Shown here: in pieces, positions 60,101-64,000 of the stretch
Layout of the letters: each line of letters opens with the position of its first letter
How positions within the stretch are numbered: position 1 is the stretch's first letter
DNA from: Callorhinus ursinus
Taxonomy: Eukaryota > Chordata > Mammalia > Carnivora > Otariidae
Assembly (NCBI RefSeq): GCF_003265705.1
Contig: NW_020312785.1
Coordinates: 17,296,405 to 17,360,404, forward strand
Reading direction: 5' to 3'
DNA length: 64,000 nt
Notes under the pieces: generated by a model
Databases searched by the model: none
What the model was told of the DNA's origin: nothing
Seen by the model: the letters and a program-made list of their open reading frames with translations, nothing else
Position numbers and translations under genes: made by a program

Positions 60101-60699
60101 AATTCACCACAGGCCACCAGCAGCACACATGTCATTTGCCTGGCCATGGTCTGATCATCTTCAGAAGGACATAGCATGTAAGGCACATATTTGAAATTCA
60201 CCCTAACTCCAATTTAATGGGGAAAATAAGACCAAAAAATTAGTAGCTATTTGTCTAAGTTAGAAGTTTATAATTCAAATATATTTATTTCCTTAAAAAT
60301 ATGAAAAAATACTAAAAATGCAGCTTAGGTATGAGTATTTAGAAATAGAATGCTTTTCTAAAGGAATCTATGGTGGGTTATGTACTCGTATTTGAAAATA
60401 GACACTAGATTTTAAACATGAGAGCTGATCTACTCCCATTCGATCATTTCAGTTTTGTAAAATGGCCTCATACAGATTCAGTCATGAATGTTCTGTGAAG
60501 TGTTCATTAGCCAATTTGAATCCCATTTCATATGAGAAAACTTTCCAGGATTGGTTTTTGTCTAACATGAATTCCCATCTTTTTTCACAGCCACAGCTTG
60601 TGATGGAAGGTTTTTGTTGACTGGATCTTCTGGGTCCTTTCAGGCTGCTCATTACCCAAAGCCTTCTAAATCGAGTGTTGTTTGCCAGTGGATTATACG
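30716..60699 (+). CDS. TMPRSS15: TMPRSS15 (enteropeptidase), first eight coding exons, partial
   Basis: Enteropeptidase is a type II membrane serine protease of the duodenal brush border that activates trypsinogen by cutting after its Asp-rich Lys signal, starting the digestive protease cascade. Eight exons join in one frame (145, 131, 68, 152, 45, 36, 132 and 109 bases) with GT-AG introns throughout, giving residues 1-272 and part of 273. Domain order: cytoplasmic tail 1-18, signal-anchor helix about 19-43, SEA domain about 52-165, Ser/Thr-rich linker 166-192, LDLR class A repeat 199-236, start of CUB1 from 240. N-x-S/T sites are at Asn116, Asn147 and Asn194. The sequence MVSKRSKALRHHSLS and the block NPNLQDKLSVDFKILAFDLQ match enteropeptidase as I know it. 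No stop or frameshift is seen, so the gene looks intact. About three quarters of the protein, including the protease, lies beyond the right edge. Confidence 0.97.
31495..31775 (-). mobile_element. Can-SINE, minus strand, with expanded (TTTA)n tail
   Basis: Head complement 'ccaactgtgccactcaggtg' on the right; GA-rich body; the tail has grown into about 12 TTTA units (31499-31546). The flanks 'cagttaccctcgtt' and 'tagttaccctcatt' are a diverged target-site duplication. Confidence 0.9.
31832..32022 (-). mobile_element. Can-SINE, minus strand
   Basis: T tail complement, GA-rich body, and head complement 'gactgagccacccaggagtc'. The target-site duplication ttaagtaactttt lies at 31818-31830 and 32023-32035. 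Confidence 0.95.
32425..32750 (-). mobile_element. Old L1M fragment, minus strand
   Basis: The plus strand reads 'attttagacttacaaaaatg', 'ttgcaaaaattgtagagttc', 'ccagcttcccctaatgtca' and 'acattttaccagttttcc', which I recognise as an ancient L1 3' region in complement. Ends approximate. Confidence 0.55.
32915..33090 (+). repeat. MIR-like, plus strand
   Basis: 'ccaaatctgtcacttattaa', 'ctccaatttctccatctgg' and 'aaaggagaaataaca' follow the MIR order. Diverged; moderate confidence. Confidence 0.5.
33873..34003 (+). CDS. TMPRSS15: TMPRSS15 exon 2 (SEA domain, part 1)
   Basis: 131 bases, residues 49-92. Starts in phase 1 after ...catttag and ends in phase 0 before gtaggag. It encodes AAFGESHQTRGTLKITSG followed by NPNLQDKLSVDFKILAFDLQ and a final QM, the N-terminal half of the SEA domain. 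Confidence 0.96.
34004..34280 (+). other. TMPRSS15: TMPRSS15 intron 2
   Basis: Only 277 bases, with a strong polypyrimidine acceptor (ttttttttag). No repeat is recognised within it. Confidence 0.93.
34281..34348 (+). CDS. TMPRSS15: TMPRSS15 exon 3 (SEA domain, part 2)
   Basis: 68 bases, residues 93-114 plus two bases of codon 115. Encodes MDEIFQSSNLKNEYKNSRIL and QF. Phase 0 at the start, phase 2 at the end; donor TTTGAgtgagt. Confidence 0.95.
34488..34701 (+). mobile_element. Can-SINE, plus strand, young 'ctctgaccctc' type
   Basis: Complete copy with head 'ggggcgcctgggtggctcag' and a tail extended by (TAAAA)n. The perfect 13-bp target-site duplication aaaattttcaaca lies at 34475-34487 and 34702-34714. 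It sits 140 bases after exon 3. Confidence 0.97.
35840..36260 (+). repeat. Unassigned ancient repeat (L2/MIR age)
   Basis: 'ccgagggagctcatagtcta', 'gagagacaaactgatgat', 'caggaggtgacctggactgg' follow a phrase order common in old mammalian interspersed repeats. I cannot fix the family. Confidence 0.35.
37100..37304 (+). mobile_element. Can-SINE, plus strand, with internal 17-bp duplication
   Basis: Head 'gggtgcctggctggctcag', tail 'taaataaataaatctttaaa'. The perfect 15-bp target-site duplication taaagcattaattca lies at 37085-37099 and 37305-37319. In the body tgtgttccctctcttgc is repeated directly at 37224-37240 and 37241-37257. Confidence 0.96.
38319..38362. repeat. TG-rich microsatellite
   Basis: Interrupted (TG)n with gtgcg, gtatgc and gtgca variants, within TMPRSS15 intron 3. 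Confidence 0.8.
38459..38650 (-). mobile_element. Can-SINE, minus strand
   Basis: T tail complement, GA-rich body, and head complement 'gactgagccacccaggtgcc'. The 10-bp target-site duplication gcagttgatt lies at 38449-38458 and 38651-38660. Confidence 0.95.
39140..39250 (+). repeat. Possible L1 3' tail remnant
   Basis: 'ctgtatgtgatatatgttaa' followed by an A-rich run with repeated 'ttaaaaaattaaaataa'. It resembles old L1 tails but is too simple to assign firmly. Confidence 0.3.
39547..39757 (+). mobile_element. Can-SINE, plus strand
   Basis: Head 'ggggcacctgggtgactcag', CT-rich body with a short (CA)n, tail 'caaataaataaatctttt'. Flanks 'aaagaaataattga' and 'aaagaaagaactga' are a two-mismatch target-site duplication. 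Confidence 0.92.
39916..40053. repeat. Polypurine tract (G/A on the plus strand)
   Basis: About 135 bases that are almost entirely A and G with a handful of pyrimidine interruptions, in TMPRSS15 intron 3. Non-coding; any reading frame through it gives Arg/Glu/Gly/Lys runs. Confidence 0.85.
40285..40425 (+). repeat. MIR, plus strand
   Basis: 'gctctggatttcattcctat', 'aagctgtataactctggg', 'gagcctcagtctccttat' and 'gctaaaataacattg' follow the MIR core. Confidence 0.65.
40500..40960. repeat. Unassigned ancient repeat
   Basis: A block containing 'ctgcaattaacagaacac', 'agctcgtctcatggtccc' and 'gaatggttggagaagaca', with a composition typical of an old interspersed element. Family not recognised. 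Confidence 0.3.
42255..42440 (+). repeat. MIR, plus strand, just before exon 4
   Basis: 'attccaattctggatatg', 'tctttcaatttccttttc' and 'cctgtaaaataaagataat' match the MIR core order. It ends about 90 bases before the exon 4 acceptor. Confidence 0.65.
42528..42679 (+). CDS. TMPRSS15: TMPRSS15 exon 4 (SEA domain, part 3)
   Basis: 152 bases; completes codon 115 and encodes through residue 165. Encodes ENGSILVIFDLFFAQWVSDE, then NVKEELIQGIEANKSSQLV and TFHIDLNSIDIT. The G117-S118 step in the sequence G-S-I-L-V lies where SEA domains are often autocleaved. Acceptor tgcattgcag, donor CACAGgtatct. The frame stays open past the donor into the intron for about 38 bases, but the protein match ends at the splice site. 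Confidence 0.96.
42680..45358 (+). other. TMPRSS15: TMPRSS15 intron 4
   Basis: About 2.7 kb, AT-rich. A minus-strand MIR lies at about 43900-44095 and a short ATT/ACT simple run at about 43507-43557. Otherwise nothing is recognised. Confidence 0.9.
43900..44095 (-). repeat. MIR, minus strand
   Basis: 'ttttagagatgagaagacc', 'gaaatcatacagttatttag', 'gttcgatggaagattctga' and 'gtctgtgcccttatccattg' read as the complement of a MIR. Confidence 0.65.
45359..45403 (+). CDS. TMPRSS15: TMPRSS15 exon 5 (Ser/Thr-rich linker, part 1)
   Basis: A 45-base exon in phase 1-1 encoding APLESSSTVSPATTS (166-180) with the final G shared with the next codon. Acceptor tattccag, donor TTCAGgtcagt. The peptide resembles the mucin-like segment I recall from bovine enteropeptidase (a 'FSTISPATTS' stretch), which the human protein appears to lack. 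The match, the frame and the good splice sites support it as a real exon. The peptide is a likely O-glycosylation site. Confidence 0.85.
45931..46084 (-). mobile_element. Very short L1 3' end, minus strand
   Basis: The complement is the terminal 130 or so bases of the L1 3' UTR (compare 27010-27150) plus its A tail. The 10-bp repeat ataaaattta at 45921-45930 and 46085-46094 is a target-site duplication, so this is a heavily 5'-truncated insertion. Confidence 0.88.
46215..46400 (+). repeat. MIR-like, plus strand
   Basis: 'atcaatcctggctctgcca', 'ctgggcacatctctttact' and 'tctgcttcccataaattg' follow the MIR order. Moderately diverged. Confidence 0.5.
46490..46690 (-). repeat. MIR-family, minus strand
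   Basis: 'gccaggtactacattttacc', 'cccagagtcacacggctatt', 'aagtgtcaaacttaggaatt' and 'ctccaaagcccatggtcta' are close to the complement of a MIR. Confidence 0.75.
47043..47078 (+). CDS. TMPRSS15: TMPRSS15 exon 6 (Ser/Thr-rich linker, part 2)
   Basis: A 36-base exon in phase 1-1 encoding GKLTTSSPLSTS (181-192), matching the 'KLTT...PLAT' linker of known enteropeptidases. Acceptor tttttacag, donor TTCAGgtcagt. Its last 10 exon bases and first 6 intron bases (caacttcaggtcagta) are identical to those of exon 5. Too short for gene-finders to detect alone. Confidence 0.9.
47768..47965 (+). mobile_element. Can-SINE, plus strand, young 'ctctgaccctc' type
   Basis: Complete; head 'gggcgcctgggtggctcag'. 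The perfect 12-bp target-site duplication gaatccatatca lies at 47756-47767 and 47966-47977. Confidence 0.97.
50791..50990 (+). mobile_element. Can-SINE, plus strand
   Basis: Head 'ggggcacctgggtggctcag', body with 'gtgttccctctctccctg', A-rich tail. The perfect 16-bp target-site duplication aagataaactaccaca lies at 50775-50790 and 50991-51006. Confidence 0.97.
51720..52390 (+). mobile_element. LINE2 (L2) fragment, plus strand
   Basis: 'tgaccataaaaacagcttct', 'gttgccttaacaaaacag', 'cttcaaaacctagtttgt', 'ttcccatagcactttttta' and the terminal 'gtgaatgaatga' follow the L2 3' region and tail. Diverged; the 5' limit is approximate. Confidence 0.65.
53089..53102 (+). promoter_or_regulatory. CTCF-type core motif
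   Basis: CCAGCAGATGGCAG fits the published CTCF core consensus CCASYAGRKGGCRS at all 14 positions. It lies about 800 bases before exon 7 and not in a recognised repeat. Occupancy is unknown; a 14-base match with this degeneracy can occur by chance. Confidence 0.35.
53904..54035 (+). CDS. TMPRSS15: TMPRSS15 exon 7 (LDLR class A repeat 1)
   Basis: 132 bases in phase 1-1, residues 193-236. It opens GNVSIECPP and contains all six cysteines of an LDLRA module (199, 206, 212, 219, 225, 236) and the calcium-binding signature DGELNCPDGSDE. One exon equals one module, which suits exon shuffling. Acceptor tttttctaaag, donor CTTGTGgtaagt. Asn194 is a likely N-glycosylation site. Confidence 0.97.
54097..54142. 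repeat. (CA)23 microsatellite
   Basis: Uninterrupted AC dinucleotides over 46 bases, starting 61 bases downstream of the exon 7 donor. The minus strand reads as a poly-Val/Cys frame, which is an artefact. Confidence 0.97.
54194..54233. repeat. 20-bp tandem duplication
   Basis: ttataatttaatacagaacc occurs twice in direct succession with no mismatch. Confidence 0.95.
54387..54584 (-). mobile_element. Can-SINE, minus strand, young 'ctctgaccctc' type
   Basis: T tail (about 15 T including the target site), 'gagggaagagggtcag' body complement and head complement 'gagccacccaggcgccc'. The 8-bp target-site duplication catccttt lies at 54379-54386 and 54585-54592. About 350 bases after exon 7, antisense to the gene. 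Confidence 0.95.
54930..55025 (-). repeat. MIR-like, minus strand
   Basis: 'acttactctatgccaagcat', 'gactttaagtgatttaaac' and 'cttcattttatagttgggta' fit the complement of a MIR 3' part. Confidence 0.45.
55231..55277. repeat. 22-bp near-perfect direct repeat
   Basis: Two copies (55231-55252 and 55256-55277) of atttgctac followed by a/c and ctttgctcttct, separated by att; one mismatch. Confidence 0.9.
55558..55751 (-). mobile_element. Can-SINE, minus strand
   Basis: T tail complement, (GA)n body, head complement 'gagccacccaggcaccc'. Flanks tttaatctattttat (55542-55556) and tttaacctattttat (55752-55766) are a one-mismatch target-site duplication. Confidence 0.95.
55846..55903. repeat. Perfect 19-bp inverted repeat with 20-nt loop
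   Basis: Arms ggagaatatgatacaagtg (55846-55864) and its exact complement (55885-55903). The loop contains aggaatatgtaagatg, which recurs at 56031-56046. A second small inverted repeat (acctcat/atgaggt, 55908-55927) follows at once. It is not part of a repeat family that I recognise. Confidence 0.95.
57144..57157 (+). promoter_or_regulatory. Weak CTCF-like motif
   Basis: CCAGCAGAGGGAGC matches the CTCF core consensus at 13 of 14 positions, missing the central C. In TMPRSS15 intron 7. Confidence 0.2.
58495..58690 (+). repeat. MIR, plus strand
   Basis: 'ctggtttgaattgtcacta', 'ttggctagttacttaacc', 'ctgtgcctcactttcccc' and 'agctggtacatagtaaaca' follow a MIR from core to 3' end. Confidence 0.8.
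60591..60699 (+). CDS. TMPRSS15: TMPRSS15 exon 8 (start of CUB domain 1)
   Basis: 109 bases; completes codon 237 and encodes through residue 272, ending with two bases (CG) of codon 273. Encodes ATACDGRFLLTGSSGSFQAA, HYPKPSKSSVVCQWII. Cys240 and the Cys of VVCQW are the expected first disulphide pair of a CUB domain. Acceptor ttttttcacag, donor TACGgtaata. Confidence 0.96.
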
Positions 60700-62447
60700 G
60701 TAATATATCATCTTCTATTCCCTGTTTTTAAGTCATTAAGTCTTTCTCAGATACAGTACGCCCTACCACCTTCAGTAGTCTATTTTTGAACAATCATTTT
60801 CACTAGCTATGAAGCAAAGTCTTCCCAACTGATAACTTGTCCAAGAAGTTTCTCTCTCATTCTTCACCTTTACTAAGGTGTTCTGTGCTGTGGATAATAC
60901 TGTCTAATAAATAGGGCCATCATTGAACTCTGCAGCAGGTCTTTTTTTTTTTCCCCTGTGATTGGCACAGATTAAGTGCTGCCAAGGTGAACAGCAAGCA
61001 TTTATATTGGTATATTGCAATATATAATATTCCCATCACTTGCATCCGGGCCACAGAAGAGTCCCTTTCTCATAATGTCAGCATCTGTAGGAAAATCTCC
61101 TCTGGTGTGATTCAGTCATGGCAGATTAAGAGAGGGGACACCCACTATACACATCCTGGTTTGCTAGATCTTGAATAACACTGGGATCAGTTACTATGTA
61201 TTTGCTTTCCAAGCTCTTAATTCAATCCACTCATTCAATCATTGTGATGATCCAAATAATCAAGCTGAAGGCTGATCCACTTTAATGTTTATCTAAGCAT
61301 TTTTCACACAGGAGTAGTACCTGATGTTCCTTCCCAATATTTGAAAGGAAAATAATTTGTACCCAAATAAACAAAAGTAACACTGAGATAAACTCATTAC
61401 AACTTTTTTTTTTTTAAGTCCAGGACTTCTCACAGTTTCAAATAAGTTAACAAGCAATATAAATCTCAGAAAAAAAAAAAATCATCTTAAGCCACTGATC
61501 GTTTTCCCCCACAAAGCATGAAGAATAAGTGTTCTATGGACTACACTTTGATAAATGACATTCTAGTTAGTTCATTTCTCTTAACAGCTGGATGGGATTA
61601 TGATTTCCCAATCCAACCTACTGCATAATAGTTTTAATCATTGTGATGACTCACTAGAAAACCAGGGGAATCAACATAATAGCTGATTAAAGAAGGTTAC
61701 AAGGCAGTGCCAAGAAAGTTCTTTCCAACCGTATGATAGAAATGGCCCCATAAAGATGCACAGTGTTGTTTACTTGTGTAGAAATATCCCAGAGACGAGA
61801 TGGGATATGAAGGGAAGATTGTTCCAAACACATTTACTTGGCATTATTCAGGGAAAGAAGAACATCCTATTCTCTTTAAATAATTTCTATTTTGGAGCTC
61901 AACCACATGTAAGTCGTTTTCATGCTCTAGACAACAGGTCACTTGTGTGCCTGAGACAAGATTTTTGTATTAAAAATGGCAGCTCACTTGTCAAGTGAAG
62001 AATTAACCAATTTGGGAGATATTGTTTCCAATATAATCACATCAAATTTTAAAAGAAGCATTTATAAATGGTTCTTAGCATTGTTCATAAGCAAAATGAA
62101 AAATATTCTATTCCTTACTTAAAATGTCAGCAGAAAGCTTTAGAAAAATCTTAAAATTACTTCCTCTGAAAATGAAAAGAACATGAATCCTAAATTATTT
62201 CTTCATGGCAATCTTTGGAATTTTATTAATACCAAATAAAACAATTTAATTGTTAAATCCACTGCTTAATAAAGCTCGGTCAAATTTACAGGAATGTTTA
62301 TAAGCAGAACAAAACAAATTTGCCATAATAGTAGTATCATTTGTGTAATAATCACACTATGTTAATTAAGGATTTGTATGGTTTTGTTCTTTTTACTTTC
62401 TTCTCTAATACTTAATTTTAAAAATATTTTTAAGAAATCCACCATTA

Positions 62448-62656
62448 GGGGCACCTGGGTGGCTCAGTTGGTTAAGCGGCTGCCTTCAGCTCAGGTCATG
62501 ATCCTGGGGTTCTGGGATTGAGCCCACATCGGGCTCCCTGCTCAGTGGCGAGTCTTCTTCTCCCTCCCCCTCTGCCTCCACCCATGCTCCTGCTCCCTCA
62601 TGCACACTCTCTCTCTCAAATAAATAAAATCTTAAAAAAAGAAAAAAAGAAAAAAA
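62448..62656 (+). mobile_element. Can-SINE, plus strand
   Basis: Head 'ggggcacctgggtggctcag', body, A-rich tail with aaagaaaaaaag units. 'aagaaatcca' occurs at 62432-62441 and about 62657-62664, and the flanks continue with 'tta', consistent with a target-site duplication that has a small indel. Confidence 0.93.
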
Positions 62657-62999
62657 AGAAATCCATTAGTGCAGCAATGATTTTGAAAACCCAAAGAATC
62701 CAAAATATTACCCTAAACATTGTACTTCAAATGAAATTATGATTTAATTAATCATATAAACAACCTAAGTATGCTTTCTTCTCAAAACTGATTACTACAA
62801 TAATGATGCATTGTCCTTGATAGTTTGTTTCTCCTAATGGTGATCAAAGTGGGGGTAAAGACAATGATGTTTCCTACAAGATTTGAAGACTGCTTAAATA
62901 GTAGAGAAATACCTAAAATGCAATTAAACTGTATTTTGAGCTAGACCAGCCCATCCTTGGAATTATATTAAAACTACATTTAGCAGAGTGTCAAATATT

Positions 63000-63190
63000 A
63001 AGAATCTGAGCACTGGAGATAGTCTGTACGAGTTCAAATCTGCTCTCTACAGATCCAAAATGTGTGATCTCAGGCAAATCACTAAATTTCTTTGACCCAA
63101 AATTTCTACATTCATAGAGTTCAAGATCTCTAAATTCAGCGGCTAAAGTCACTATTAAATGTAGTAGTGAATGTAAAGGGCTTAGCCCCA
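63000..63190 (+). repeat. MIR, plus strand
   Basis: 'gtacgagttcaaatctgctc', 'gtgtgatctcaggcaaatca', 'ctaaatttctttgacc' and 'gaatgtaaagggcttag' follow the MIR order. Confidence 0.7.
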
Positions 63191-63754
63191 TATTAATATA
63201 TCAAAAAAGTGAACTCTAAAAGAGATTACTATTGATACAAAAATGCAAAAATGCATAAATTACATTAGAAAAACATTCATTCCCTTCAAAAAATCATAAG
63301 CATACCATGTCTAATATTATAAAAAACAGATATTGTATTTTCTAATTAGTCTTACATTTATAAAAGACCACATTTTTATTGCAGGTAAGTTGGCTTTTCT
63401 GAATCAGAAGAAATAGAAAATAATATGCACCGGTTCCTCTCTTCTACCTTCGACTTCATATTTTAAAAAAGTAAAAGAATCCTGAAAACAAAAGTTCCTA
63501 AGGAGCTTCTCTTGTATCCTTTGGTTTCATAGCTTAAAAATATCACATGAAGAAAAACTCACTATATTCCTGCCTAAAGACACCAAAGCTTCAATTTAAA
63601 AAACAGAAATCACCCCTGAAGGTTGCTTCATTTCTTCTTCCTCTGTCTTCTTAAGCTTTGATGCTGGAGTCCCTAGAGTTCTCACCTGCAGGCTCACTCC
63701 CCCATCCCTGAACCGACCTAACAGAGGCAGAATTTATATAAATGGCTACCACCA

Positions 63755-63945
63755 TATGTCCATAGATGACAAGATCTTATATATAGAAAATCATCAAAAT
63801 ACACACACATACACACACACAAAAACACAACTAATAAAAAAATTCAACAAAGTTACAGAATACAAAAATCCTTGTAAAAAATCAGTTGTGTTTCCATACA
63901 CTAACAATGAACAACCTAAAAAACGAAATTAAGGAAACAGTCCCT
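63755..63945 (+). mobile_element. L1 ORF2 fragment, plus strand
   Basis: 'gatgacaagatcttatata', 'attcaacaaagttacagaat', 'caaaaatcagttgtgtttcc' and 'acactaacaatgaacaac' correspond to the ORF2 segment just after the FADD active site (compare 24975-25110 in the full-length copy). Broken by a CA-rich insertion; short and non-functional. Confidence 0.75.
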
Positions 63946-63948
63946 TCC

Positions 63949-63951
<3 letters not shown>

Positions 63952-64000
<49 letters not shown>
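63952..64000. repeat. (CA)n microsatellite at the window edge
   Basis: Uninterrupted CA dinucleotides from about 63952 to the last base; its full length is not visible. Confidence 0.95.

Larger units (their letters stand above)
54036..60590 (+). other. TMPRSS15: TMPRSS15 intron 7
   Basis: About 6.6 kb. It starts with a (CA)n microsatellite 61 bases after exon 7, followed by two minus-strand Can-SINEs, several micro-duplications, a 19-bp hairpin (55846-55903) and a MIR. The stretch 56050-58490 and 58690-60590 shows no gene or named repeat apart from a weak CTCF-like site near 57144. Confidence 0.88.
60700..64000 (+). other. TMPRSS15: TMPRSS15 intron 8 (runs off the window)
   Basis: No further exon is found; the continuation of CUB1 is not present to the right edge, so the acceptor lies outside. 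It contains one Can-SINE, a MIR, an old L1 ORF2 piece and a terminal (CA)n. Confidence 0.85.

Noticed and set aside
1..64000. CRISPR arrays, operons, phage or plasmid features
   Set aside because: No regularly spaced repeats and no bacterial-type genes; the window is mammalian nuclear DNA.
60700..64000. Next TMPRSS15 exon (rest of CUB1)
   Set aside because: I looked for sequence encoding the expected continuation after the CG of codon 273 and found none before the right edge.

Overview
The window is nuclear DNA from a carnivoran mammal. The main evidence is about 22 copies of the carnivore-specific tRNA-Lys-derived Can-SINE (SINEC; head motif 'cgcctgggtggctcagt', CT-rich body, A-rich tail) and carnivore-type L1 elements. 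The high-scoring SINEs belong to subfamilies I associate with caniforms (bear, mustelid or seal type rather than dog), but that is from memory and the species is not fixed by what I can see. There is nothing prokaryotic here: no operons, CRISPR array, phage or plasmid.

The only protein-coding gene I can support is the 5' part of TMPRSS15 (enteropeptidase/enterokinase, formerly PRSS7) on the + strand. Eight coding exons (30716-30860, 33873-34003, 34281-34348, 42528-42679, 45359-45403, 47043-47078, 53904-54035, 60591-60699) join in frame with GT-AG introns to give residues 1 to 272 plus two bases of codon 273. In order they encode a short cytoplasmic tail, a signal-anchor transmembrane helix, a SEA domain, a Ser/Thr-rich linker made by two tiny exons, a complete LDL-receptor class A repeat, and the start of the first CUB domain. 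The gene runs off the right edge; the rest of CUB1, the MAM, CUB2, LDLRA2, SRCR and trypsin-like protease domains lie outside.

Layout: 1-20095 is gene-free upstream DNA with scattered Can-SINEs, MIRs, two L1 3' fragments (4987-5566 plus, 12535-13425 minus) and an MLT1-type LTR (8461-9062). That LTR is interrupted by a Can-SINE and by a 35-nt copy of the 5' half of tRNA-His flanked by a 13-bp direct repeat. From 20113 to 27153 lies a near full-length 7-kb L1 with a perfect 17-bp target-site duplication; both of its ORFs are broken. 27171-30715 is the proximal upstream region of TMPRSS15, with one old L1 fragment, two Can-SINEs and a Z-DNA/polypurine-type tract. 30716-64000 is TMPRSS15, whose large introns hold SINEs, MIRs, an L2, microsatellites and several local micro-duplications.

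I found no new multi-gene system. The observations most worth a second look are the retroposed tRNA-His half, the apparent tandem duplication that produced the two linker exons, a perfect 19-bp hairpin with an associated direct repeat in intron 7, and the CA repeat beside the donor site of exon 7.
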